This document shows, in pieces, positions 55,602-64,000 of a stretch of DNA of 64,000 bases. The DNA lies in assembly GCF_026262505.1 (NCBI RefSeq), contig NC_067203.1, positions 25,277,411-25,341,410 on the forward strand. The letters run 5' to 3'. This DNA comes from Trichomonas vaginalis G3. Taxonomy: Eukaryota; Parabasalia; Trichomonadida; Trichomonadidae. The notes beneath the pieces were generated by a model that ran no database searches, was not told the DNA's origin, and saw only the letters and a list, made by a program, of their open reading frames with translations. Position numbers and translations under genes: made by a program. How positions within the stretch are numbered: the first letter of the stretch is position 1; every line of letters starts with the position of its first letter.

Positions 55602-56096
55602 ATGACAAAAGGAGGTCTCTCAGCTGAGGAAGCCGAAAAGGTCTTGCAACAGAAGCTTGAGGCCCTCAATGAACCAATGGATGATGAAAATTACTATTTC
55701 GTTCAAACATTCACAATGAATCTCGAAAAATCACCAGAATATACAGAACAGAAAAATCATTCTCATGATGAAGAAGCATTTCAGAAAGCTACACTAGAGG
55801 GCGTATTAAAGGCTCGCGAATTATTAGAAAAGAACGATATTAAATATATTCGTCCACCAGATAACTTTGTTGAAATGTTTAGAGATGAAAGAGAAATGGA
55901 AATCGTTCGTCAAAAGTTAATGGAAGACCAGAGAGCAATTCAGATCGCAGAAGCAAAGAGAAAACAGAAACAGATCGAACAGGCACCAAAAGTGGAGAAT
56001 GTACAGAAGAAACCAGGTATCCTCATGAAGAAGAAGGTAAGTGCTGCTCAAAGAAAGAAAGATGCAAAGAAAGCTATGAGAGCCAAAAGCAAATAA
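55602..56096 (+). CDS. EBP2: EBP2-like rRNA-processing protein
   Basis: A 164-residue intact protein. The core YIRPPDNFVEMFRDEREM and IVRQKLMEDQRAIQIAEAK matches the conserved EBP2 segment (RPDDYFAEM-, IRQKL-type). A basic tail (KKKVSAAQRKKDAKKAMRA) acts as a nucleolar signal in the family. It is shorter than typical EBP2 (~300 aa) and lacks the long acidic N-terminus. In yeast it is needed for 27S rRNA processing in 60S biogenesis. Neighbour of RPF2, same strand. Confidence 0.72.
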   Translation: MTKGGLSAEEAEKVLQQKLEALNEPMDDENYYFVQTFTMNLEKSPEYTEQKNHSHDEEAFQKATLEGVLKARELLEKNDIKYIRPPDNFVEMFRDEREMEIVRQKLMEDQRAIQIAEAKRKQKQIEQAPKVENVQKKPGILMKKKVSAAQRKKDAKKAMRAKSK

Positions 56097-56681
56097 AGTT
56101 TCATAAAGTATTTATTTATAAAATATTAATTATACAAAGTCATATTTACAATCAACGTCAATTTGACGTGATTATAATTTTTATCAAAATTTTAAATTAA
56201 CGTTTTGAGCCTTTCCTCACGTTGTGAAACTAATAATATTAGTAATATTATACATACATAGGATTCATATTGGTTTAATAATTAAAATGAATTCAAATAT
56301 CAACAAAACATTAAGAACTGACATCTAAGTATAGCGTTTGGTTCTGATAACTAAAGTAACACTTAGTTTAAAGATTACTTCAATTTTTGTCTCTTATATT
56401 GTTATAGAATCTATTCATCATGGAGCTGCCGTCATTGTGAAAGCACAATTTGATAGTCACAATGATGGCATGAAATTTTGATTCACAATCTACTAATAAT
56501 TTAATAATTATTAAACTTATTAATATGGATGGTAATATATCCTATCCAAAACTGATCTGGAGTCAACCCCTTGTTGAAATTAGTTTCTCAGATAAGAAAA
56601 AGAATATATATTTTTACATAAAATTTTAAAATTTATACAAACAACTAATATAAGCTAATACAAATATGTGTACGAGATAAA
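56097..56681. other. Intergenic between convergent EBP2 and GT61 genes
   Basis: AT-rich 0.6 kb with no gene. It contains ACGTCAATTTGACGT (around 56155), a short inverted repeat that could form an RNA hairpin, and AATAATATTAGTAATATTAT. Both 3' ends lie here. Confidence 0.5.
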
Positions 56682-58274
56682 TTATTGCATGAGTGTATTT
56701 GTAATGTTTTTGAATTCGTTAATAAACAAATCTTCTTCAAGATCGACGAATTGGTCACGAAGACGGTCATGACAATATTGTGTACCGCATGCTTTTGATT
56801 CCCAGCAACCTTTGAGGTGATTTTGGTCGTTGATATTTAATCCTTCTGGCATTACTGGTTTTTTATTCATCAACATATGGTAATTTACTCTTGCAACACT
56901 TGCAGCTGTTTCATACCAGTCTCTGCAGTTGTATTCGTGTGGCATAATCTCAATTAAGTGAGTTTGCCTTTGTTTTCTTGATTCTTCCATCCAAATGACA
57001 TGAGCAAGGCCAGAACCATGGAATCCTATCAATACCTGTGCAGGAGCAATTAGTTCAATCTGTTCTCGAATATCTAAATTTTGTAATTCGACAGTTCTTA
57101 TGTCGCAGAAGGTGCAAATTGTTTTAGACAACTCTACAATCTTATCCAAGTTCTTTACATCTCTTTTCGCGCCACCTCTTTTGATAAATAAAACAATTGG
57201 TTTTGTAGAGTTTTCTATGTGGATATTGTTATATTTTATTACATCTTCTCTGAAGCCAGGAGCTGTGGAACTGTTTAAATTGTATTTGAACAAAATTGAA
57301 TTAATTTCATTATTTCTGTAAGGATCTGGATTTGCTTCAGGTTTCTCACACCCAATAATTGCGTATTTGAAGAAGTATGGCTTGTACCTATTTTCCAGAA
57401 CGATTGGCTCATATCTTGAGATCCAATTTGCCAAAGCTTGAAATCTCCAAAATCCGTCGGATCTGACGAAAAGTCTGCGGGTATCTCTTGTTGCAAATTG
57501 ATGTCTGACATTGATAAATGAATAATATGGTATGAAAAAGTCATAAATCATGTGCCACAACATATAGAAGTTGTAGAACACTCCGTATATAAGAGATGTT
57601 TCTTCTATCACTTGCTTTCCATTTCTAGGTATTTCATCGAAGGTAATATTGGTTACAATTGGCTCTTTTGCAAATCTGTCCGTAACTTTATCGAATGGAG
57701 GAGCTCTAGAGCCAGGAACGAGTAGAGGATTTGGAAATTTGAAGTGTGCACGTGAATAAAAGAAAAATGTTCTGTCAACATGATAAATATTTCTTGCTTC
57801 GCACCATCTTGTTCCAAAATACTTGCCATGACATCTTATCTGAGAATTATTAGAGATTTCTGTTTCGGAAAAATCAGTAATTGAAAGGTTTACAGGAAAA
57901 TGTTTTGAATCACAAATTAACTCTGCTTCGTATTTATCAACAACCGGCAAAAAGAACCTTAATTGAACGACACCATTGTAATTTGATATTACATCGTAAC
58001 TATTCGGTGGATAAATTATATTTTCTGATTCCCATTTGGTTTTTAGAGAACAAGAATTCAAAACAGTTGAACTATCAATATCATCTGAAAATGTAATAGT
58101 TACTGTATCATTTTTTGATGTAACACTTCGAATTAATTTGGAAACTCCGGTAGAATGCGTAATTTTCTGAATAAACTCTTGTTTTTGGACAGTCGTACTT
58201 CCAAAGTATAAGATTGAGCATGTAAATATAATAATAAATTCGAAAACCGGTAGAAATGAATATAATAATTTCAT
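56682..58274 (-). CDS. Family 61 glycosyltransferase (DUF563-type), type II membrane protein
   Basis: A 530-residue intact protein. The N-terminal segment (FLPVFEFIIIFTCSILYF, residues ~7-24) is a signal anchor that places the enzyme in the Golgi/ER lumen. Several N-x-S/T sites follow. The catalytic-type C-terminal half has VGFHGSGLAHVIWM-like sequence (here LIGFHGSGLAHVIWM), IVLFIKRGGAKRDVKN and a TRDTRRLF region, as in GT61 enzymes. That family adds xylose or GlcNAc to O- or N-linked glycans. Donor and acceptor are unknown. A GTGACAAAA motif lies 9-17 bases before its ATG. Confidence 0.75.
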   Translation of the reverse strand: MKLLYSFLPVFEFIIIFTCSILYFGSTTVQKQEFIQKITHSTGVSKLIRSVTSKNDTVTITFSDDIDSSTVLNSCSLKTKWESENIIYPPNSYDVISNYNGVVQLRFFLPVVDKYEAELICDSKHFPVNLSITDFSETEISNNSQIRCHGKYFGTRWCEARNIYHVDRTFFFYSRAHFKFPNPLLVPGSRAPPFDKVTDRFAKEPIVTNITFDEIPRNGKQVIEETSLIYGVFYNFYMLWHMIYDFFIPYYSFINVRHQFATRDTRRLFVRSDGFWRFQALANWISRYEPIVLENRYKPYFFKYAIIGCEKPEANPDPYRNNEINSILFKYNLNSSTAPGFREDVIKYNNIHIENSTKPIVLFIKRGGAKRDVKNLDKIVELSKTICTFCDIRTVELQNLDIREQIELIAPAQVLIGFHGSGLAHVIWMEESRKQRQTHLIEIMPHEYNCRDWYETAASVARVNYHMLMNKKPVMPEGLNINDQNHLKGCWESKACGTQYCHDRLRDQFVDLEEDLFINEFKNITNTLMQ

Positions 58275-58295
58275 ATATTTTTGTCACTTTTTTGT
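58275..58295 (-). promoter_or_regulatory. GTGACAAAA element upstream of GT61 start
   Basis: On the minus strand, AAAAAAGTGACAAAAATAT precedes the ATG at 58274. The antisense reads TCACTTTTTT, the initiator consensus in inverted orientation. The same string stands before the nucleoporin start at 60104 and a similar one near 47200-47221. Confidence 0.4.
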
Positions 58296-58439
58296 AATAA
58301 ACCCATTTGAGCATAATTTTTATACTTTTACGGGTAAATATAATGTGTACAATCATAACAATTGAATATTTGATTTTTAGTTTTGAATGTATAATTCTGT
58401 TTTTTTTTATGAATTTCATAAATAACGATAAACGTGTAA

Positions 58440-59570
58440 ATGGATCCCAATCAAAGTCTCGCTCAGGCTCTTATTGATGGGCAACCTGTCCAAGACTTCA
58501 GCCAAGAAGAAGTCGAAACAATTCGCTCCGATTTAGAGAAAGAGAAGGAAAAAACGATAAAAGAAGGTAATACAGAAAAATTGAAATTAATACAGAAAAT
58601 TTTAGCAAATATCGATGATATTTCAACTGCCACACAACAAAAGAAAAAGAATCACCAACTACCTCCGATTAAACAACCAACAAATGAAGAAAAACAAGAA
58701 GAATTAAGGAAAAAAGTCGAGCAAGCTGCCAATGAGAACGACGTTTCAATCATACAAGGGGACGAAATCTCTGATGCAATAAATATTTCAAAGCAAATCA
58801 TCAAAGAAAAATCCGAAAAGCGAGAATTACTTGAAGCTCAAAAATACCAGGATCTATACGATAGTCTACTTTTATACAGGAACAAAACACGTAAGGTGAA
58901 CAAAGAATCTGCAAAATTGAATGACCTCGATTCTCAAATTAATAATTTAGAAGAAACACTTCGAGAAGCTAAGGATAAACGTGACAAAGCGATTTCAGAA
59001 TTCGATAACCAAACAAACACTAAACTTTCCGAAATGCAACAACAAAATGAAGACAAATATAATAATTACGATCAAGAAACTCAAGAAAAAGTACCACAAT
59101 CTGTTACAAAACCAAGTCCGATGCTTCTTGACTTGAGAGCACGTGCTAACCACTTAATAAATTCGCATAGATTCGCCGAAGCCCATAATTACGATGTAGA
59201 AGCCCAAAAATTAGAAGAGAAAGAGTTGGAATCAGCTAAAAAGTCCTTCCTCCACGCAAGATCTAAGCAAAAATCAAAAATAATGTTAGAAGATAACAAT
59301 AAAATCAATATTTACCTTCAAAAGCGTCAAAATGAGCGTGAGGAAATGCTGAGGAACCATAATCACCAGATATATGTCATTGAAAAAACAATCGGAAATT
59401 TAGATTCACAAAAAACGGATAAACCAAAGCCAAAGATTGCTCCCATTCAAACCACGAAGTCTCGTCAACTAATAACTCCCCATTTGTTGATGCCTCTTGG
59501 AAGAAGACCTCAATCTGCTTATTCTCTTTCCCGCCCAAGGAGTCAGAACTCCTTTGGAGCTACACAGTAA
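58440..59570 (+). CDS. Coiled-coil protein with central RARANHLINSHRFAEA region
   Basis: A 376-residue intact protein. Residues ~15-55 (QDFSQEEVETIRSDLEKE) and ~150-220 (LNDLDSQINNLEETLREAKD) form coiled coils. A conserved-looking segment PSPMLLDLRARANHLINSHRFAEA lies at ~227-250, with a further helix after it. The C-terminus is basic and Ser/Pro-rich (RRPQSAYSLSRPRS). It may be a cytoskeletal or basal-body scaffold, but I do not recognise the family. TCATAA, an initiator-like site, lies 22 bases before the ATG. Confidence 0.7.
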   Translation: MDPNQSLAQALIDGQPVQDFSQEEVETIRSDLEKEKEKTIKEGNTEKLKLIQKILANIDDISTATQQKKKNHQLPPIKQPTNEEKQEELRKKVEQAANENDVSIIQGDEISDAINISKQIIKEKSEKRELLEAQKYQDLYDSLLLYRNKTRKVNKESAKLNDLDSQINNLEETLREAKDKRDKAISEFDNQTNTKLSEMQQQNEDKYNNYDQETQEKVPQSVTKPSPMLLDLRARANHLINSHRFAEAHNYDVEAQKLEEKELESAKKSFLHARSKQKSKIMLEDNNKINIYLQKRQNEREEMLRNHNHQIYVIEKTIGNLDSQKTDKPKPKIAPIQTTKSRQLITPHLLMPLGRRPQSAYSLSRPRSQNSFGATQ

Positions 59571-60103
59571 AGTATTGTTTGTAATGTGAGTTTGAAATTA
59601 CTATATCTATTTTTTTTAATAATTTTTTTTTATGATTTCATATTTTATCAAAAACATTGAACATTGATGAGTCATCTTTCAAATATGGATTTTATTTAGT
59701 ATATTTAGATAAAATGATCAACTAAATTTTGATATGTCTTCTTGATAAAATCGATTTTAAAGTTTTACAATCTTAATGCAAGCTCACAGAGTTCTTATAG
59801 AAGCTGTTACGCATAGCTTACATTCATTCATTTTGATTTCTTTCGGAGAAATTGAAGAGTTCTAAAGAAGCGATTCTATTCCTAACATGAATGGTTTAGC
59901 TTATACGTACATTGTGGCAAATACTTGAGTCTAGTCATGCATATATCTATAAATATTGTCCTAGAAAATATAAACAACTCTGGGCATAAAATCTACATCA
60001 GATACCAATTCTAAAAATCATAAAAAGAAAGCTAAAATCCAATTGATTTTTTGATTGGAATCACTTCTAAAATCTAAAATCTTTCAAAAAAGTGACAAAA
60101 TTA
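59571..60103. other. Intergenic
   Basis: 0.5 kb AT-rich spacer. It contains no ORF worth naming. TCACTTCTAAA at 60061 is an initiator-like site, and AAAAAAGTGACAAAA sits just before the next ATG. Confidence 0.5.
60086..60100 (+). promoter_or_regulatory. GTGACAAAA element upstream of the FG nucleoporin
   Basis: CAAAAAAGTGACAAAATTA directly before ATG 60104, spaced 12 bases from its G to the ATG, near the spacing seen at GT61 (13). A promoter-element candidate, inferred from recurrence. Confidence 0.4.
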
Positions 60104-61273
60104 ATGACCGACAATAAAACAAGTACTTTTTCTGCTGGTACTTGGGGAAGAAGCAATACCACAACTGGTAACAAAACTTTTTCAACAACAACCTCATGGA
60201 CCAAAAATACCACAACTCAGCCAGAACAGCCACAAGGATACGGAGGCAACGACCAAGTTGCTCAATGGACAACGCAAAAAGGTACATCAGGCGGTTACAA
60301 GAGAGCCGCTGCCGGTGAAGGTGATTCAAAAACAAAGACAACAGGTTTTGGTTCCGGATCATCTTTCACTTCAGGCTCATCATTTAAAGGCGAACCAGGT
60401 ACAGCATGGGGTGCTTTGAAACGTGAAATCGACAAGAAGAACCAAGGCCGTGGAGGCGCAGGAGCTTCTTCTGGATTTGGTGCATCAAGAAGCGCTTTTG
60501 GCTCAGGAACATCTTCTTTTGGAGCTAGCAGAACAGGGTTCGGTTCATCAACTAGTTCATCGTTCGGTGCAAACAAAAGTTTTGGAACAACTTCTTCTTT
60601 TGGAGCAAATAGAAGCACAACAACCACAGGTACAACATCTACATTTAAATCATTTGGAACAGGTTCCACTACTAGTTCTTTTGGTAAGTTTGGAGCTGCA
60701 AAAACTGTTCAAATTGTTGGAGAATACAGAACATCTCGTGGTCAACCATTTTTACAATACGATATTAATCTCGATGGACCAAACAACGAACCAGTTACAT
60801 ATTCTCTAAAACATATTTGTGCAATTCCAAGATACAATAAATATCCTGTTGAAATGCTTCGTTGGTTCGATTACGTTATAGGTGGTGGCATTACCTACGT
60901 AAATCCAAATCCTAAGGATACAAAAATAGGCTTTGGAAGTACTTCTACAACCAATAAATTCGGAACAGGCTTGGGTGCAGGAATTACTCAAAAAGAGTTC
61001 ATCGATATGACTCCTTGGAAACTCGACCTCCAATACATTAAAATGGGAACGGCGCCAGAAGATATTGAACATCCATACGGAACTCTTCCTTCAACAGACA
61101 TTCCACAGGAACAGCCTCCTATCAAATACGAAGAAGAAGAGGAAGTGAAGGTTGTTGCTCGCGGATTTTACAGAAGTAACAAATTATTCGATAAAATGCG
61201 CGATTACGTTGGAAGATCTCATACTCCAGGCCTTGTACAGCTTGTTTCAAAGCAATACGTATCTGCAAACTAA
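60104..61273 (+). CDS. FG-repeat nucleoporin, Nup98/Nup116-like
   Basis: A 389-residue intact protein. I start at MTDNKTSTFSAGTWG; four codons upstream begin with GTG, which is unlikely to start translation here. Residues 1-200 are low-complexity Ser/Thr/Gly with many SFG, GFG and FGA motifs (TTGFGSGSSF, FGASRTGFGSS, SFGANRST). After them comes LKHICAIPRYNKYPVEMLRWFDYVIGG, which matches the conserved I-xAMPxYxxKSxEELRxxDY segment of Nup98-type proteins. No autoproteolytic domain follows. FG repeats form the permeability barrier of the nuclear pore. A shortened Nup98, or a separate FG nucleoporin, are the options. Confidence 0.68.
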   Translation: MTDNKTSTFSAGTWGRSNTTTGNKTFSTTTSWTKNTTTQPEQPQGYGGNDQVAQWTTQKGTSGGYKRAAAGEGDSKTKTTGFGSGSSFTSGSSFKGEPGTAWGALKREIDKKNQGRGGAGASSGFGASRSAFGSGTSSFGASRTGFGSSTSSSFGANKSFGTTSSFGANRSTTTTGTTSTFKSFGTGSTTSSFGKFGAAKTVQIVGEYRTSRGQPFLQYDINLDGPNNEPVTYSLKHICAIPRYNKYPVEMLRWFDYVIGGGITYVNPNPKDTKIGFGSTSTTNKFGTGLGAGITQKEFIDMTPWKLDLQYIKMGTAPEDIEHPYGTLPSTDIPQEQPPIKYEEEEEVKVVARGFYRSNKLFDKMRDYVGRSHTPGLVQLVSKQYVSAN

Positions 61274-61674
61274 TGATTTTATCTTGTTTTAAATATAGAA
61301 TGTTATAATAAAAATTTGTTATTTGAAAAATCAATGTAATCAGTTTTGGCTTTGCATTGGAAATTCTAAAAATGTCTTCGGAGACATTATATTTAAGGGT
61401 GCCAAAAATAAGATATTAATAAATTTTAGTATGTTGATTGATTTTGTCTCGTGTATGATTTAGAGATGACATGTATAATTTATAAAAATTTCCATTTATT
61501 CAAGGACATTAGAGTATATCTTTATTAAAAAATCAGATTTAGACTGTGACAGAGGTTTAGATTAAGCAAAGTTAATTTTTTTAATTTTTTTTAAAGTTTT
61601 GGGCCTTAGTAAAACACCATCTCGACCCCTATTTTGGAACGACGATAGATCTTATTTGGCCTTACAGTGGACCC
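61274..61674. other. Intergenic with TTACAGTGGACCCTTAA motif
   Basis: AT-rich spacer. It holds TTTAAGGGTGCCAAAAA (61388) and, 270 bp on, TTACAGTGGACCCTTAA (61662-61678), which face each other as an imperfect inverted repeat. Such a layout fits a small DNA-transposon remnant. No gene is seen. Confidence 0.45.
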
Positions 61675-62046
61675 TTAAGATCCATATCGATTGGTTATTT
61701 CATCGTGTGATGGATAGTTTTCGATAAGTCCTGATGATTCCTCGGGAAGAAGTGACGTGTTAGAGTTTTGAACGTCAGTTACACGATTGTATTCTGTAGA
61801 GCTTTCGAAATATATAGGTGGATCGTCAGGTATTGTTCTGAGAATACAATTTTCACTATATGCATCTTTGAATGCTTCTGTTTCCATAAATTCTGGTAGA
61901 ATTTTATCTTTATAACTATCCCAAAGTAGAAGAATATTTGTTTGTAAATCTTTGAGATACTTATGAATAGGATCATATAGATCTTTGATTAATTTATTGA
62001 GATAATTTCGGCATAAACATGCAAATGGTTGTAAGAAAAATATGTT
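61675..62046 (-). pseudogene. Partial minus-strand coding fragment, unknown
   Basis: An open minus-strand frame of about 125 codons with no ATG at its start and a stop just upstream. It reads LYDPIHKYLKDLQTNI, LLWDSYKDKILPEFMETEAFKDA and ends DEITNRYGS. The helical part recalls the end of regulator-of-G-signalling-type domains, too weakly to name. Only its last 70 codons start with an ATG (61887). Probably a gene remnant. Confidence 0.4.
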
Positions 62047-62167
62047 ATTTAATGCGAACTACGATTATTTTCGATAAATCAATTCTTTCGTGTTAACAAT
62101 TAATTTATCTAGTTTCTAGCTAGAATCAATAATTAGCTAATCTGAAAAAATTTGACAAAAGTTTTTT

Positions 62168-62662
62168 ATGGGTCAAACTGAGAGCCAAGACCAAAATAGA
62201 ATGGATGGCCCAACATCATCAAGTCCAAATCTTACAGAAAATCAGTCAATTGCTCTTCAAAATTCAGATGAATTCGTTCACAAAATTATTAATGATAATC
62301 AGTTTTGGCAAAATAGAGGAAAAGACATAATTTGCGATTTCCAATCCAAAATGATAATTGATCCCCCTATTAGGAAGTTGATTGAACAGCTACGTGCGGA
62401 TATTAACTCAAAAGATTTAGATAAAATAGCACGTGAAAATGAAAATTCAGCGAGAAAATATAGTTCCATAATTGAAAACATCAAAACATATAAACCATAC
62501 TCGATCCTTTTTGAAATTGATGCCCAACTCGAACAATTACGAGCAGAAAACGATAAAGAATATCAAGAAGTAGAGAAACTTAAAGATGAAAACAAAAGAT
62601 TGCATGACGAATATGAAAAACTTGTTAAACAATGTACTTCAGATTTCGATATATTCATTTAG
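62168..62662 (+). CDS. Small coiled-coil protein with N-myristoylation-like start
   Basis: A 164-residue intact frame starting MGQTESQDQNRMDG at 62168; Gly2 followed by Ser6 fits an N-myristoylation signal. A Ser/Asn-rich lead is followed by NSDEFVHKIINDNQFW, and a long C-terminal coiled coil (FEIDAQLEQLRAENDKEY, EVEKLKDENKRLHDEYEKL). The family is unknown. It may be a membrane-attached adaptor. TTGACAAAAG lies before the ATG. Confidence 0.65.
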   Translation: MGQTESQDQNRMDGPTSSSPNLTENQSIALQNSDEFVHKIINDNQFWQNRGKDIICDFQSKMIIDPPIRKLIEQLRADINSKDLDKIARENENSARKYSSIIENIKTYKPYSILFEIDAQLEQLRAENDKEYQEVEKLKDENKRLHDEYEKLVKQCTSDFDIFI

Positions 62663-63004
62663 AAACAAACATGTGTTATCTTCAATGTTTTAATCTGTTT
62701 ACTGTTACTTCTCTATATTTGCTATTATTTTGATATTTTATAATTTTCTATTCTTTTTTCATTGTTGTTATGTTTTTTATTCTACTTTATAAATAAATAT
62801 TTCGTTATTTTATTCTTAATCGTTCATAAATTTAAGATATTCTTATATTGCGTTTGGGGGCTTAATATCAATTAAGAATTCGGTTATAGGGATGACTGTG
62901 GATCCGACCAAATATACGAGGAGTGTTTAAACATAGAATGTTCATTGAATTTCTCAATTTTAGATTTCTAAAATTATAAAATTGTCACTTTTTCCAATTA
63001 AAAA
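62663..63004. other. Intergenic with M18 gene promoter
   Basis: 0.34 kb AT-rich spacer. It ends in the initiator described below. No other feature seen. Confidence 0.5.
62985..62993 (+). promoter_or_regulatory. Initiator TCACTTTTT
   Basis: TCACTTTTTCC, with its A 18 bases before the ATG at 63005. It fits the TCA+1-Y-W initiator with short 5' leader described for T. vaginalis genes. Confidence 0.65.
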
Positions 63005-64000
63005 ATGTCAACTAATGATATAGATCAACTTGCGGGAAAATTTATGGATTTCATTGACAAATGTCCTTCTCCATATCATGTATGCCAATATATGAAAGAA
63101 AAACTTTTAGAAGCTGGATTTATTGAAATTGATGAACGAAAAATTTGGCCGGAAGGAATCAAAAAAGGATTCGTAATTAGAGATTTTAGATCTATTATTG
63201 CTTTTAATGTTAATAGTTTAGAAAAAGCAGTTCTTGCTTCTGCTCACAATGATTTTCACTCTATCAAAATAATTCAGCGTCACGAGAGCCAACAAGTTAG
63301 TGAATACGTTTCTCCAGTTCAAAATTACGGAAATCCACTTTGGGATTCTTATGCTGACAGATCTTTGAGAATTGGCGGAATTGTTTCATATATCAACGAC
63401 AATAAAAAACTAGACTTCAAACTTATCGATTCTGAAAAGGCAGTTGCTTCTTTTCCAAATCTTGCAATTCATCTTCGCGGAAAAGGCTACGGATACAGAT
63501 TTTCACCAGGTGATAACTACGTTTCATTTGGTCATGCATCAATCAATGACGTAATTGCTAATGTTGCAAAATTAGACTCAAATAAAATTAAAGATCACGA
63601 TTTATTCCTTGTTGACAGCCAACCATCACGAAGAATTGCAGACCTGATTACGGGTGGAAGAATTGATAACTTTGCTTCTTGTTTTGCCGTTTTAGAATCA
63701 TTTTTAAATTCATCAACAGAAAATCCAAATTCTGCGACTCAAATCATGTCAATATTTGATCGTTCACTCATTGATGGAGATACTGCTGCTGGAACTAACA
63801 GTACTTTCCTTGAAGATGTTTTAGATTATATTTTCGATGAAAAACTTGACGAAGTTCGCGACAGTATATTCCATGTATCATGCGATCATGCGGAAGCTAA
63901 TCATCCATCATTCCCAGACTTCTACAACCCAGACCAAAAGATTTTAATGTCAAAAGGTCTCGCAATTAAGAAATCCCTTCGAGCTGACTTAGCCACAGAC
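63005..64000 (+). CDS. M18-family aspartyl aminopeptidase homologue, 5' part
   Basis: 332 codons, open to the right edge. Family segments in order: DFIDKCPSPYHVCQYM (residues ~15-30), GFVIRDFRSIIAF, ASAHNDFHS (the AHTDSP-equivalent; His and Asp kept), FPNLAIHLR, LVDSQPSRR, GGRIDNFASCFAVLES (metal-binding Asp kept), then FDRSLIDGDTAAGTNS, and VSCDHAEANHPSF (Asp kept). M18 enzymes cleave N-terminal Asp/Glu and use two zinc or similar metals. Where functional members have a Glu-Glu pair (DNEEVGS), this one has Arg-Ser-Leu. So it may be inactive. The C-terminus with the last ligand His is outside the window. Confidence 0.8.
   Translation, partial: MSTNDIDQLAGKFMDFIDKCPSPYHVCQYMKEKLLEAGFIEIDERKIWPEGIKKGFVIRDFRSIIAFNVNSLEKAVLASAHNDFHSIKIIQRHESQQVSEYVSPVQNYGNPLWDSYADRSLRIGGIVSYINDNKKLDFKLIDSEKAVASFPNLAIHLRGKGYGYRFSPGDNYVSFGHASINDVIANVAKLDSNKIKDHDLFLVDSQPSRRIADLITGGRIDNFASCFAVLESFLNSSTENPNSATQIMSIFDRSLIDGDTAAGTNSTFLEDVLDYIFDEKLDEVRDSIFHVSCDHAEANHPSFPDFYNPDQKILMSKGLAIKKSLRADLATD

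Noticed and set aside
61675-62046. RGS-domain protein
   Set aside because: Similarity to the end of the domain is only by eye over about 40 residues; not enough to name.

Overview
This window most likely comes from Trichomonas vaginalis or a close parabasalid relative. The DNA is AT-rich, genes lack introns and intergenic spacers are short. A TCA+1-YW type initiator lies just before an ATG at 62985. The cargo is typical of that genome: Polinton/Maverick DNA, a mariner with 28-bp TIRs of Tvmar1 type, and the ankyrin family whose proteins start MSDQDxHPNKY. It also has double-discoidin (F5/8 type C) and ARM-like protein families. The assignment rests on recall of these families, not on a search.

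Layout: (1) 1-13554 is the right-hand ~13.5 kb of a Polinton ending in a GGGGCT...AGCCCC hairpin, with a mariner (11270-12571) inside it. (2) 13998-23967 holds a mariner-split ankyrin gene, a second ankyrin gene on the other strand, and copies of RPF2, EBP2 and a GT61 glycosyltransferase, all riddled with small indels, ending in a 25-N gap. (3) 23993-37680 is a low-integrity host region: decayed fragments, an F5/8 type C gene, an HMG-box gene, a coiled-coil/ankyrin gene and two ARM-like genes, nearly all frameshifted. (4) 37681-57718 repeats 3797-23963 almost base for base, with much cleaner frames: a partial Polinton, both mariners, both ankyrin genes, intact RPF2, intact EBP2 and intact GT61. 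(5) 58440-64000 is ordinary, intact host sequence: a coiled-coil protein, an FG nucleoporin resembling Nup98, a decayed fragment, a small coiled-coil protein with a myristoylation-like N-terminus, and an M18-family aminopeptidase homologue running off the right edge.

The 20-kb duplication dominates the window. Mariner copy-specific bases are shared between the blocks, so the repeat arose (or was assembled) after both mariner insertions. Most differences are single-base homopolymer indels that pile up toward the N gap, which points to redundant low-quality assembly. A few clustered substitutions in the Polinton part are real divergence, however, so a true duplication or a mosaic of Polinton copies is not excluded.

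Biologically, the Polinton carries a protein-primed-type DNA polymerase B, a retroviral-type integrase, a Dam-like adenine methyltransferase, a phage-like fibre with 22-residue HTH-containing repeats, a tail-collar-like protein and small amphipathic proteins. Its left part has five copies of a palindromic module whose core changed on both arms in one copy. The host genes RPF2 and EBP2 are neighbours, and both act in 60S ribosome assembly.
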